Counted from the first letter of the stretch, positions 17,820-25,951 are shown. The stretch is DNA of 64,000 nt from Cryobacterium tepidiphilum (GCF_003716325.1 NZ_RDSR01000002.1:1-64000); one strand, 5' to 3'. Translations and numbers: made by a program. Notes: generated by a model not told the origin, from the letters alone.

Positions 17820-17855
17820 TTTCAACTAGTAAAATACACGTTTCATTGAATAGCA
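17820..17855 (-). promoter_or_regulatory. AT-rich promoter region of iclR-hutUI
   Basis: An AT-rich patch (TTTTCAACTAGTAAAA, then TTTCATTGAA) in an otherwise about 70% GC sequence, 57-92 bases upstream of the iclR start. It includes the short palindromes ACTAGT and TTCATTGAA. A promoter/operator is likely here, but I cannot assign -35 and -10 boxes firmly. Confidence 0.45.
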
Positions 17856-17950
17856 AGCGCCGAGACTGTCCACCGGCACTCCCGGCGCGTGTGGGCCGCG
17901 CTGGTCGACACGGATGCGCGGCTCGCCTGGCATTAATCCCGGCCGATGTC

Positions 17951-17977
17951 GGTGGCTCCTTGCAGACTGGAGCCACC
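17951..17977 (+). promoter_or_regulatory. 5' hairpin ahead of Cys/His microprotein
   Basis: GGTGGCTCC and GGAGCCACC (9 bp, perfect) flank a 9-base loop, ending 9 bases before the GAGGAGG ribosome site of the 30-residue ORF. Its position suggests a leader structure affecting translation or mRNA stability. As it also precedes no other gene end in the + direction, it is not obviously a terminator. Confidence 0.55.
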
Positions 17978-18001
17978 CACAAACCCGAGGAGGCGAACAC
18001 G

Positions 18002-18094
18002 ATGATCGTCGTTGACTCATCCTGCCGGCACGACGTGCACGAGCTGTGTCACCTAGTGAGCTGCGAGTGCACCTGCCACGGCGAGAACGGCTGA
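18002..18094 (+). CDS. 30-residue Cys/His-rich microprotein
   Basis: A very short ORF that I believe is real because of a textbook ribosome site, GAGGAGG at 17987-17993, 8 bases before ATG. The peptide begins MIVVDSSCRHDVHELC and continues to a CECTCH cluster before ending in GENG: five Cys and four His in 30 residues, all within residues 8-26. This pattern suggests metal (zinc or copper) binding or a thiol switch. Alternatively it could be a leader peptide whose translation senses Cys/His supply. It stands alone between divergent iclR-hutUI and convergent tetR, behind a strong 5' hairpin. I do not recognise a family. Confidence 0.65.
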   Translation: MIVVDSSCRHDVHELCHLVSCECTCHGENG

Positions 18095-18131
18095 CGCCGC
18101 GACCCGGTCGCTGCGCTCCTGAGGCGACGGT

Positions 18132-18163
18132 CCTGAGGCGGTCCGCAGCGGGCCGGCCTCAGG
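18132..18163. terminator. Hairpin between microprotein and tetR (bidirectional terminator)
   Basis: CCTGAGGC (18132-18139) pairs with GCCTCAGG (18156-18163) in the gap between convergent genes, the right arm overlapping the tetR stop codon. There is no U-tract, as often in high-GC actinobacteria. A direct repeat of TCCTGAGGCG at 18118 and 18131 adds an alternative pairing. Confidence 0.45.
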
Positions 18164-18905
18164 CCAGGTCGAAGTCGAGGTAGTACGCGACGTCGGCGTC
18201 GGCGTGAACCGGTCCCCGCACAGCGGCACTCGGAGCCGACTGAACCGGCCGCTCCGGTTCTGCACCCGAGAATGTGAAGGCGTCGGCGTCGAGTCCATGC
18301 AGCTGCAGCCATTCGACGTGCTCGGCGTGGCTCGATCCGCTGGCGTGAACCGGTTGGTGCCGCGCCACGAGGTCACGCGCCATGGCCTTCGACCGCGAGG
18401 CCGCCTCGATGTCGCCCTCCGCCGCGTTGATGATCGACCCCTTCATCAGGATGTGGCACGAGAGGGTGAACTCCTCCACCCGGTCGAGTTCCGCCTCCGC
18501 GGCGAGGCGCCCCACGAGCTGGCGGATGTGCTCCAGGTGCTCGCAGCTGGCGCGACCCAGCGGATGGTCCCGTCCCATCTCGAGGAGAACGTTCACAAAC
18601 GTGCAGGCCTCGTAGTCGTCTCGGTGGAACCAGTCGTCGAAGACGTCGAAGATCGCCAGGAGGCACTCCTCCGGCGTCGTACCGCGAGCGCGGGCCCCGG
18701 CCTCGACGACGCCGATGGTCCAGATGGCTTCCCGTCTCTGCAGGCACACCGCGGCCACATCGTCGCGCGATGCGAATTCTGCACTGAATTGCGCCGCGGT
18801 CACCTCCGCCTGGCGCCGGATCTCGTCCAGGGTCACATCCCGGATGCCTCGGTTCACGAACATCGGGTACGCGGCGGTGACGATGCGTTCTCGCACATCG
18901 GGCAT
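18159..18905 (-). CDS. TetR-family regulator with C-terminal extension
   Basis: A 248-residue protein. The N-terminal TetR DNA-binding domain (residues 1-50) reads ERIVTAAYPMFVNRGIRDVT then DEIRRQAEVTAAQFSAEF. A helical ligand-binding part extends to about 185, followed by about 65 residues of low-complexity tail (VHASGSSHAEHVEWLQLHG...) not typical of TetR proteins. The start ATG 18905 follows AGGAGG with 5-6 bases spacing. It is second in a two-tetR operon, 14 bp behind the other tetR. No transporter or enzyme target adjoins, so its regulon is unknown. Confidence 0.85.
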   Translation of the reverse strand: MPDVRERIVTAAYPMFVNRGIRDVTLDEIRRQAEVTAAQFSAEFASRDDVAAVCLQRREAIWTIGVVEAGARARGTTPEECLLAIFDVFDDWFHRDDYEACTFVNVLLEMGRDHPLGRASCEHLEHIRQLVGRLAAEAELDRVEEFTLSCHILMKGSIINAAEGDIEAASRSKAMARDLVARHQPVHASGSSHAEHVEWLQLHGLDADAFTFSGAEPERPVQSAPSAAVRGPVHADADVAYYLDFDLA

Positions 18906-18919
18906 GAGCTCCTCCTTAA

Positions 18920-19606
18920 TCACGTCGTGCTCTTCGGGTGGGCCGATCGTGAGGCAGTGTCGCCGACGATTCGTCGGACAAGGTTGATGGCGGAGGCGAG
19001 CAGGTCGCTCACGCTTCCGGTGAAGTCCGCACTGAACCAGATGCGCGATGCGTAGCGGGTGACGCCCGTCGCGAGGGCGATGACCATGCGTGCCTCGTTC
19101 TCCAAGTCGCTCTCCGAGGCATCCGCCCGCGCACGGAGCCGGTCCATCACGATCTCGACGTACTGGTCTTCGAGGCGGCTGATCATGATGGTGCGCCGCT
19201 CGGTGAGCTCGGCGCTGCGGGAGATGAGCTTGTGGCGCGCGCGCTGCAGCTCGCGATCCGGCTGCTGATTGGCGAGCATCTCGGCGAACATGGTCATGAA
19301 GTCGCCGAGGATCTCCCCGTCGTGGCCGTTCACAAAGCGCTCGATGGCATCCTTCGACGGCAGCGACGGCGGTGTGCCCAGGATGACGCCTTCCTTCGAC
19401 CCGAAGTAGTTGAAGAAGGTGCGTGGTGAGACCAGGCTGGCCTCGCAGATCATGTCGACGGTGACGTTCTCGTAGCCATGCTCCAGCGCGAGGGTGATCG
19501 CGACTTTCTCGATGGTTGCCTGTGACGCCGCCCGCTTGCGCTCGCGCAGTGACGATTCGGTCGAGACCGACGGTGCGGCGGGGGAAGAATCGGCCAAGAA
19601 CGTCAC
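18920..19606 (-). CDS. TetR-family regulator
   Basis: A 228-residue regulator with a clear TetR helix-turn-helix (TIEKVAITLALEHGYENVTV then EASLVSPRTFFNYFGSKEG). The C-terminal part shows the pattern of MftR-like or general TetR_C domains. The GTG at 19606 is the most plausible start (GAGGA 4-5 bases upstream); an ATG further upstream would add a basic, unconvincing N-terminus. It is first in the tetR-tetR operon and divergent from the small gene at 19848, with which it shares a 241-bp promoter region. Confidence 0.82.
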   Translation of the reverse strand: MTFLADSSPAAPSVSTESSLRERKRAASQATIEKVAITLALEHGYENVTVDMICEASLVSPRTFFNYFGSKEGVILGTPPSLPSKDAIERFVNGHDGEILGDFMTMFAEMLANQQPDRELQRARHKLISRSAELTERRTIMISRLEDQYVEIVMDRLRARADASESDLENEARMVIALATGVTRYASRIWFSADFTGSVSDLLASAINLVRRIVGDTASRSAHPKSTT

Positions 19607-19650
19607 TTTCCTCGTGCCGGTGCAGAACCGGACGTCACTGCAGACGGCGG

Positions 19651-19690
19651 ATTTATGCAGTCTGTGCATGCAGTGTATAACCGCATGCGG
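19651..19690. promoter_or_regulatory. Divergent promoter region with TGCATGCA and CCGCATGCGG palindromes
   Basis: This AT-rich stretch holds TGTATAAC (a -10-like element rightward; TATACA leftward), the 8-bp palindrome TGCATGCA (19665-19672) and the 10-bp palindrome CCGCATGCGG (19681-19690). It lies between the divergent tetR and the 19848 gene, so an autoregulatory TetR operator is plausible. Confidence 0.4.
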
Positions 19691-19847
19691 AATTTTCGAG
19701 GGGTGTGAGAGATTCTCGCCGCCCCCTTGACATCGGTTTCATTCCGTGTTTTTCCCGTTGATCTTGCCCGGTCGCCGGCGTTCTGCAGTCGCGCCGCGGA
19801 AAGGTCTCATAAAATACCTCGTCACGTACTTTTTCCGAAGGATATGC

Positions 19848-20159
19848 ATGGGCACCTTGATCTACGGTCCGACCGCCAAGGAGATTCGCATCGACGACCG
19901 CGTGCTGGCGCACCTGCAGGTCGTCATGATTGCAAAGCTCCGCCGCGCCGAGAGCTTTGCCTTCACCTGGGAGAAGTCCGCCGACGATGGCAGCGGTCAC
20001 ACCACCGTCTGGGTGCACCCCGGCATCGCCCTGGAGTTCGCGTTCCTCGGCTCGCGCCGTATCCCCCTCAACCGCGCTTGGGTGGAAGACCTCATGCGAA
20101 CCGCGAACAACTCCTCAGGCCTGGAACTGGTGCCCGAGCCCGACAGCCCGGTGCGGTAG
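19848..20159 (+). CDS. Small conserved Microbacteriaceae protein (DUF7882-like)
   Basis: A 103-residue protein beginning MGTLIYGPTAKEIRIDDRVL, with HLQVVMIAKLRRAESFAFTW and HPGIALEFAFLGSRRIPLNR further on. From memory this matches a short family abundant in Microbacteriaceae, several paralogues per genome, which databases have carried under the misleading name 'ATP-dependent DNA ligase' and more recently as DUF7882. No ligase motif (KxDG) is present. Start ATG 19848 follows GAAGGA by 5 bases. Function unknown; its position opposite tetR suggests it may be under that regulator. Confidence 0.8.
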   Translation: MGTLIYGPTAKEIRIDDRVLAHLQVVMIAKLRRAESFAFTWEKSADDGSGHTTVWVHPGIALEFAFLGSRRIPLNRAWVEDLMRTANNSSGLELVPEPDSPVR

Positions 20160-20197
20160 CGGAGCAATGACCGGGACGCCCGCAGCGGATGCCCCGC

Positions 20198-20725
20198 TCA
20201 GCGGGATTCGGGCATCACGTCGTGCATGTGGTGCTCGAGGTCGTGCAGGAAGTACCGTCCAAGCGACTCGATCGTGAACACGGCGCCGTCGCTGCGCCTG
20301 CCCTGCCGGCCCAGGTCGTCCGGCGAGACCGAGCCGAAGGCCTCCGCAGCGGACTCGGCGGCGTCCGCCAACTCGTCGGCCACCGCACCCGGGTCCTGCT
20401 CGTTGTACCGCTCGGCCTCCGCGGTCGCGTCCTGGTCCCAATTCGGGAACGGCGGGTCGTCTTCATCGAGGATGAGGTCGAGCCGGGTGGTGAAGACGCC
20501 GAGCACGTCGCGCACGTGCGCGGCGTATTCGAGCGGCGACCAGGTGTGCTCGTCGGGCCGCACCGTGACGTCGGCACGCCGGAGCACGGGCTGCCACGCG
20601 GCCGCGATCTCGAGGATGCGGGTGGGGATGTCGTCGAATCGCACCGAGGCGGCGTCGAAACCGCATTCCGGGCAGGGGCGCGCCAGCACCCAGGTCCAGT
20701 CCTTGCGGTCGGGAATGATGGCCAT
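20198..20725 (-). CDS. DinB-like / mycothiol-type metal-binding protein
   Basis: A 175-residue four-helix-bundle protein of the DinB/MDMPI-like superfamily. Features are an N-terminal CPECGF zinc-ribbon-like knuckle, then HTWSPLEYAAHVRDVL, and near the C-terminus FLHDLEHHMHDV. The spaced histidines match the tri-His metal site used by mycothiol- and bacillithiol-dependent enzymes. Probably a thiol-dependent transferase or isomerase, with unknown substrate. The ATG at 20725 was preferred over the GTG at 20731; neither has a strong ribosome site. Confidence 0.75.
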   Translation of the reverse strand: MAIIPDRKDWTWVLARPCPECGFDAASVRFDDIPTRILEIAAAWQPVLRRADVTVRPDEHTWSPLEYAAHVRDVLGVFTTRLDLILDEDDPPFPNWDQDATAEAERYNEQDPGAVADELADAAESAAEAFGSVSPDDLGRQGRRSDGAVFTIESLGRYFLHDLEHHMHDVMPESR

Positions 20726-20790
20726 GCTCACAGCCTAGGGCCGCGCCGCCCGGTTCAGCCGGGGGATCTACGGCAGCGCCGGCGGCACCG

Positions 20791-22134
20791 TCACTTGGCG
20801 GGAGCCGGAGTCGCCGGCTTCTGGCACACCGCTTCCTTCTGCATGGCCTGCACCATCTGGCTTTCGGACCACGGCACTTCGATCAGCGGCGCGGATTCGC
20901 CCTTCGTGGCGGGCAGCTTGGAGGCGATGGAGGCGAGCCGCTGCGCGAGGTGCTGGGCGAGTGCGGCGCCCGAGCTGGAGTTGTTGAGCATGACCACCAC
21001 GGTGAGGCCGCTCACCGGGTCGGACAACATGGCGGAGCTGAACCCGGGGATCGCACCCGACTCTCCCCGGAACGGCCCGATCTGCGCGGCGCCGAGACCA
21101 TAGCCGAGCCAGGATGGCGCGTTCTTGCCCATGGACACCGTCGCCCACTGCTTCTTCTTCGTCTCGGGAGTCAGCAGCGTGCCTCCGGCGAGCGCCTCCG
21201 ACCAGGTCTTCATGTCGGCGAGGGTGGAGATGACTCCCCCGGAGACGCCGGCCATTGAGGGGGACAGTTCCGTGACGTCCTCGACCGTGCCGCAGATGAG
21301 CGTGCCGTTCGGCTGGCGTGCCGTGGCGTAGCCGTGCGGGTGCGACCCGCGAATCTCCAGCTGGGCAGCGCCGGGGTAGGTTGTCGCGTCGAGGTGCAGC
21401 GGGTCGATGATGTACTTCTGGTACAGCGTCGGCCAGTCGCTGTGCGTGGCCGACTCGAGCGCCATGCCCAGCAACACGTATCCGCTGTTGGAGTCATGCC
21501 AGGCACTGCCCGGTGCGCCCACCCGGTCACTGGCAAGGGCGCTGGAGACGAGCTCGAGCGGCGGCCACTGCCGGGTGGGGTTGTTCACGAACTGCGCGGC
21601 GAGTTCCGGCCGGTAATCGGCGAGGCCGGAGGTGCCCTGGCACAGCTGACCCAGGGTCATGCCGTCGACACCGGGGGTGCGCTCGAGGTAGTCGGCGACG
21701 TGGTCGGTGAGTTTCACTGTGCCCTCGTCGACGAGCCGGAGCAGCACGGTGCAGGTCATCGACCGCGTGTTGGCGCCGATCCGGAAGCGCATGCCGGTGC
21801 CCATGGGCTCGGGGCCCTTCGTCGTCGTCATACCGTCGGCGACGACCCAGCGACCGGCCCAGGGCGCCCACACCCCGGCGATGGCACCGGATGCGCCGGC
21901 GAGCTTCATGGCGTCGGTCAGCGCGGCGTCGAGCCGGTCGGATGCCGCGCTGCTCAGCGTCGACCCCGCGACGGCGCCGTTCGTCGACGCGCCCGCCGAC
22001 CCCGTGCAGGCCGTGAGAAGCAGGGAGAGCGAGGCGAGCACGGCGGTGAGGACGACGGATGGCCGGCGCTTCGCGCGGCGCCCGGATCCGGGCACGGCGT
22101 CGCCGTGCAGCGCTGGTGCCGGTACATCCCCCAT
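20791..22134 (-). CDS. Beta-lactamase-fold (serine hydrolase-like) lipoprotein, catalytic residues missing
   Basis: A 447-residue exported protein with lipobox LLTAC (Cys43). The body follows the class C beta-lactamase/DD-peptidase family throughout (MRFRIGANTRSMTCTVLLRL, DHVADYLERTPG, SGYVLLGMALE, GVSGGVISTLADMKTW). All three catalytic motifs are altered, however. The SxxK motif reads ANTR at residues 121-124, the YxN motif reads DSN at 214-216, and the final HxG-type motif reads ESG at 358-360. The reading frame is uninterrupted and length is normal, so this looks like a conserved pseudoenzyme or a protein with a changed mechanism, not a decaying gene. The start is uncertain because no ribosome site is visible. 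Confidence 0.8.
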   Translation of the reverse strand: MGDVPAPALHGDAVPGSGRRAKRRPSVVLTAVLASLSLLLTACTGSAGASTNGAVAGSTLSSAASDRLDAALTDAMKLAGASGAIAGVWAPWAGRWVVADGMTTTKGPEPMGTGMRFRIGANTRSMTCTVLLRLVDEGTVKLTDHVADYLERTPGVDGMTLGQLCQGTSGLADYRPELAAQFVNNPTRQWPPLELVSSALASDRVGAPGSAWHDSNSGYVLLGMALESATHSDWPTLYQKYIIDPLHLDATTYPGAAQLEIRGSHPHGYATARQPNGTLICGTVEDVTELSPSMAGVSGGVISTLADMKTWSEALAGGTLLTPETKKKQWATVSMGKNAPSWLGYGLGAAQIGPFRGESGAIPGFSSAMLSDPVSGLTVVVMLNNSSSGAALAQHLAQRLASIASKLPATKGESAPLIEVPWSESQMVQAMQKEAVCQKPATPAPAK

Positions 22135-22212
22135 ATGAGGGAGCTTACCCGCGCTTCGGCCGCTGGGGCCCGGTCGGCCAGCTGTTATGAAATCGTGAGA
22201 ATCACGGGGCGG

Positions 22213-23472
22213 TCACGGCTCCGGAAGGATATGCCGCTCCACGAATTCGTTCACGAAGGTGCGCTGCGGGTCGAGCCGCCCGGCGAGCGCGCGGAAGTCC
22301 GCCGCCTTGGGGTAGCGGCCCGCCAGGTCGCCGGCCGCGAACAGTTTGCCCCAGTGCGGGCGGGGCGAGAATGGTGCCAGCGCCGCCTCGAGGTCGGGCA
22401 GCAGTGCCTCCACCTCGGGCTGTCGTGGGTGCCACGTGAAGTGGAGGCACACGGCATCCCTTTCGTGACTGGGGCTCAGCCAGAGGTCGTCGGCTGCCAC
22501 GGTGCGCACCTCGGTGACGAACAGCAGCGGCGCGATGCGGTCGGCCAGCGTGCGCACGGCCTCCAGCGCGGCCACGGCGTGCTGCCGCGGCACAAGGTAT
22601 TCGCTCTGCAGCTCCTCACCGTTGGACGGCGTGAATTCGAGCCGGAAGTGCGGCAGGCGGTCGAGCCAGCGCCCCGGCACCCCGAGCTGTGGCGTGCAGG
22701 TGACGGCAGAGCTGCCGGGCAGCGGATGCCGCGCCTCGGTCGCGCGCATGGCGCCGGCGAGCTCCGCGGGCAGCGGGGCATCCCGATCGGGGCGCCGCTT
22801 CACCCACACCTGCTCGATCACCCCGGGTTCCTGCCACGTGGTGAACAGGCTCACGCTGTACGCCGAGCCCATGATCTCGTCGAAGCCGGCGGCAAGCGAC
22901 TCCCAGGGCAGGCGCTCGAAGACGGTCTGTTCGATGCCGAAGCTCGGCTCGATGGCAAGCGTGAACCGCGTCACGATGCCGAGCGCGCCGAGGTGCACCA
23001 CCGCCCCGGCGAAGTCGGGGTGGTCGCGGTCGAGGGCGAGCAGGTCGCCGTTGGCGAGCACCAGGTCCAGCGCCGTGACTGCCGTCGAGAGGTTGCCGGT
23101 GCGCACCCCCGATCCGTGCGTCGCCGTGGCCGTGGCGCCGCCGACGGAGATGTGCGGCAGCGACGCGAGCGTCGCGAGCGCGAACCCCGCCCGCTCCAGC
23201 ACGCCGGCGAGTTCGCCGTAGCGCATGCCCGCGGCCACGCTGACCGTCTGCGCGTCGCGGTCGATCACCGGTTCGTCGACGATGGCGGCGGTGGAGACCA
23301 GGGTGTGCTCGGTGTCTGCGATGCGATTGAACGAGTGCCGGGTGCCGAGCGCCCGCACCTTCCCGCTGGAGGCCACCAGGCGCCGCAACTCGTCGACGCT
23401 CTGCGGGGAGTGCAACTCGGCCGCCGCGTAGGCGAGGTTGCCCGACCAGTTGGTGCCGGCATCCGTTGTCAT
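22213..23472 (-). CDS. xyoA: Alditol oxidase (FAD-linked)
   Basis: A 419-residue vanillyl-alcohol-oxidase-family flavoprotein, the length of Streptomyces AldO. The FAD site LGTRHSFN puts a histidine exactly at residue 46, the residue covalently linked to FAD in AldO. Further family blocks are VGGATATATHGSG, GALGIVTRFTLAIEP, TEVRTVAADDLWLSP, LHFTWHP and HWGKLF, which carry the alditol-binding residues. It oxidises the terminal carbinol of alditols such as xylitol or sorbitol with O2, giving aldose plus H2O2. No sugar kinase or transporter adjoins; the L-gulonolactone oxidase group is the main alternative. Confidence 0.85.
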   Translation of the reverse strand: MTTDAGTNWSGNLAYAAAELHSPQSVDELRRLVASSGKVRALGTRHSFNRIADTEHTLVSTAAIVDEPVIDRDAQTVSVAAGMRYGELAGVLERAGFALATLASLPHISVGGATATATHGSGVRTGNLSTAVTALDLVLANGDLLALDRDHPDFAGAVVHLGALGIVTRFTLAIEPSFGIEQTVFERLPWESLAAGFDEIMGSAYSVSLFTTWQEPGVIEQVWVKRRPDRDAPLPAELAGAMRATEARHPLPGSSAVTCTPQLGVPGRWLDRLPHFRLEFTPSNGEELQSEYLVPRQHAVAALEAVRTLADRIAPLLFVTEVRTVAADDLWLSPSHERDAVCLHFTWHPRQPEVEALLPDLEAALAPFSPRPHWGKLFAAGDLAGRYPKAADFRALAGRLDPQRTFVNEFVERHILPEP

Positions 23473-23488
23473 CGCGGCGCACCCGCCG

Positions 23489-24811
23489 TCACGGCGTCAC
23501 CGGCGACGACGTCTCGAGTGCCGCCGCGGGCCGGGCGGCGCTCGACATGAACCGGCGCACGTTCGGGTCGACGATGATGTCGTTCGGCCGCAGCGGCCGG
23601 GCCAGGTACAGGCCCTCCAACGTCGTCAGCCGGCTGAGGGCGACGTAGGTCTGGCCGGGGCTGAACACGCGTGAGCCCAGGTCGACGATGGCGCGCTCGT
23701 AGGTGGCGCCCTGCGACTTGTGGATCGTCACCGCCCACGCCAGCCGCAGCGGGAACTGCGTGAACTCCGCGACAACGTCCTTGCTGAGCTTCTTCGTCAC
23801 CGGGTCGTAGTTGTACTTGTACTTCTCCCACACCGCCGGCTCGACCTCGTGCACGTCGCCGTCGATGTCGACGTACACATTGGCGTCGATGCGCGTGACC
23901 GTGCCGATGCTGCCGTTCACCCAGCGCGGGCCGCCGCCCTCGTGCGCCGAATCGTTGCGCAGGAACATCACCTGCGCCCCAACCTTCAGCTCCAGCGAGG
24001 CATCGGCGGGGTACGTGCGCCCGCCGAAGTCGCCGGTGACCTCCGCCTTCGCGGTCAGGGTGCGCCCCGACAGGCGTTTCAAAGCGGATGCGTTGATGCG
24101 GTTCACGGCGTCGTTGCGGGTGGCGAGGGTGATGGTGCCGTCTGTCGGGGCGGGGCGGGCGCCGGTGGCATTCAGCACCCCCGCCATCTCTGCGGTGACC
24201 TGGCCGTGCCGCACCGCGTTCAGGATGTGCTTGAAGTCGGCGTCGTGCTGGCGGTGGATCTCGCGCAGCTCGAAGATGCGCAGGTCGGCTTCCTGCCAGA
24301 CCTTCGCGTCGAAGAACCACAGCGAGCGGTAGGTGTCGGCGAAGTAGGCGCGCTCGTCGCCATCGCCGGGTACCGGCGCGAGCTGGTACGGGTCGCCGAA
24401 CAGCACGATCTGCACCCCGCCGAAGGTGTCGTGCGGGCGCGCGCGGGCCTGCCGGAGGCTGCGGTCGATGGCATCCATCAGGTCGGCGTTGACCATCGAC
24501 ACCTCGTCGATGACGAGGGTGTCGATGGTGTTGAGGAGTTTGCGCGTCTGGTCGTTCTGCTCGATCGTGTGGTCGGCGATGAGCCCGATCGGGAGTCGGA
24601 ACAGGGAGTGGATCGTCTGGCCGCCGACGTTGAGTGCTGCCACGCCGGTGGGTGCCGCGATGACGATCTGCTTACTGGTGTTCCACGAGAGGTGGTTCAG
24701 CAGCGTCGACTTACCGGTTCCCGCCCGCCCCGTGACGAACACATTCTGCCGCGTGTTCTCGATCGCCTGGTACACCTCGGCCTGCTCGGGAGAGAGTGGG
24801 ATGGGGGACAC
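23489..24811 (-). CDS. PIF1/RecD-like ATP-dependent DNA helicase
   Basis: A 440-residue superfamily 1B helicase. Walker A is GRAGTGKSTLL, Walker B VIDEVSMV, and further motifs are VQIVLFGDPYQLAPV (motif III region) and AWAVTIHKSQGATYERAIVD (motif V/VI region) close to the C-terminus. Architecture is the compact bacterial Pif1-like form without extra domains. The GTG at 24811 or 24820 is the start; no ribosome site decides. It is convergent with nothing and ends 16 bp before the alditol oxidase start. It probably handles replication or repair intermediates. Confidence 0.88.
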   Translation of the reverse strand: MSPIPLSPEQAEVYQAIENTRQNVFVTGRAGTGKSTLLNHLSWNTSKQIVIAAPTGVAALNVGGQTIHSLFRLPIGLIADHTIEQNDQTRKLLNTIDTLVIDEVSMVNADLMDAIDRSLRQARARPHDTFGGVQIVLFGDPYQLAPVPGDGDERAYFADTYRSLWFFDAKVWQEADLRIFELREIHRQHDADFKHILNAVRHGQVTAEMAGVLNATGARPAPTDGTITLATRNDAVNRINASALKRLSGRTLTAKAEVTGDFGGRTYPADASLELKVGAQVMFLRNDSAHEGGGPRWVNGSIGTVTRIDANVYVDIDGDVHEVEPAVWEKYKYNYDPVTKKLSKDVVAEFTQFPLRLAWAVTIHKSQGATYERAIVDLGSRVFSPGQTYVALSRLTTLEGLYLARPLRPNDIIVDPNVRRFMSSAARPAAALETSSPVTP

Positions 24812-24856
24812 GGGGCGCACTTTCGACGGGGATATCCCACTGTAGCCGCCGGGGTC

Positions 24857-24881
24857 GTCGGTGGAGCGGTTATCCACCGAC
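24857..24881. promoter_or_regulatory. Hairpin/palindrome in divergent promoter region
   Basis: GTCGGTGGA and TCCACCGAC (9 bp, perfect) flank GCGGTTA, between the divergent helicase and membrane-protein genes. The right half includes TTATCCACC, one base from a DnaA box. On the + strand TAGGAT (24905-24910) lies 6 bases before the ATG at 24917 and may be a -10 box as much as part of a ribosome site. Confidence 0.4.
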
Positions 24882-24916
24882 TTCGAGTGGCGGCGCGGCG
24901 ACCATAGGATGTTGTG

Positions 24917-25951
24917 ATGGCCGAGGGAACCAGCGCGCGAAAGCCGCCCCTGCTCCGCGCCATCCTCCCGTTCGTCCTGGTCGGCGTGCTCCTCGTCGTC
25001 GCCTTGTTCTCGGCCATCGGCGCGCTCAACCAGAACGTGTACAGCGCCGCGGGCTTCGTGCGGCAGTACCTCGATGCGATCGCACGGCACGATGCGGCCG
25101 GCGCTCTCGCGATCGACGGGGTGCTGGACGGCGCGCCGACCATGACCGGCGGCAAGGATTACCCGCACACACTGCTGCGGTCATCCGTTCTCGGCTCGCT
25201 CACCGGCATCGCCCTTGCCGACGAGACGGTGACCGGCGACGGGACGCACACGGTCACGTACAACTTCCGCCTCGACGGCAAAGAGAGCACCATGACCTTC
25301 ACGGTGGAGGACGCGGGCCGGTACGCCGCGGTCTTCAACCGCTGGCGGTTCGCCGTCAGCCCGCTGGCGGTGCTGCAGGTGTCGGTGCTGCACGGCTCGA
25401 CGTTCACGGTGAACGGGCTGACGCTCGACACCCGCGCCCACGAACCGGCGGAGCGGGCGGAGGAATTCTCGCACCAGGCGTCGTACCTGGTGTTCGCTCC
25501 CACCGCGTATGCCGTCTCCCACACCTCTCCCCTGCTCCAGGCGTCGCCGAACAAGGTGCCGGTCGTCGTGCCCGGCACAACGGCCGTCACGGTGGACGTG
25601 CAGCCGAACAAGTCGTTCGTGCAGCAGGTGCAGAACGAGCTCAACGGGTTCCTTGACGACTGCGCCAAGCAGACCGTGCTGAAGCCCACGAACTGCCCGT
25701 TCGGGATCGATATCGACGACCGGGTATTGAACGACCCGAAATGGTCCATCGCGAAGTATCCGCCCGTCACCCTGAGGGCGGGCGACGGAACCTTCGACAT
25801 GCCGGACACCGAGGGACTCGCCCGCATCGTCGTGGACGTGCAGTCCCTGTTCGACGGGGAGGTGTCGACCCGCGACGAGAACGTGGAGTTCGCCGTGGGT
25901 CTCAGCGTGATCATCAACACCGACGGGTCGCTGCGCATCCAGCTTCACTAG
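24917..25951 (+). CDS. Membrane-anchored hypothetical protein
   Basis: A 344-residue protein with a short basic N-terminus, one membrane helix at about residues 12-36 (AILPFVLVGVLLVVALFSAI) and a long extracytoplasmic part. No family motif is recognised. The exterior contains two Cys (DDCAKQTVLKPTNCPFGIDI) that could form a disulfide. The start is ATG 24917, with AGGA 7 bases upstream and an overlapping TAGGAT that could instead be a promoter for a leaderless message. It resembles the anchored hypothetical proteins frequent in Microbacteriaceae; role unknown. Confidence 0.75.
   Translation: MAEGTSARKPPLLRAILPFVLVGVLLVVALFSAIGALNQNVYSAAGFVRQYLDAIARHDAAGALAIDGVLDGAPTMTGGKDYPHTLLRSSVLGSLTGIALADETVTGDGTHTVTYNFRLDGKESTMTFTVEDAGRYAAVFNRWRFAVSPLAVLQVSVLHGSTFTVNGLTLDTRAHEPAERAEEFSHQASYLVFAPTAYAVSHTSPLLQASPNKVPVVVPGTTAVTVDVQPNKSFVQQVQNELNGFLDDCAKQTVLKPTNCPFGIDIDDRVLNDPKWSIAKYPPVTLRAGDGTFDMPDTEGLARIVVDVQSLFDGEVSTRDENVEFAVGLSVIINTDGSLRIQLH

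Noticed and set aside
18002-18094. Microprotein as a histidine attenuator leader of the hut operon
   Set aside because: It is transcribed away from hutUI, and His residues are not consecutive; attenuation of hut by this peptide is not supported. Other sensing roles remain open.
19848-20159. ATP-dependent DNA ligase
   Set aside because: Name attached to this small family in some databases; the protein has 103 residues and no KxDG adenylation motif.
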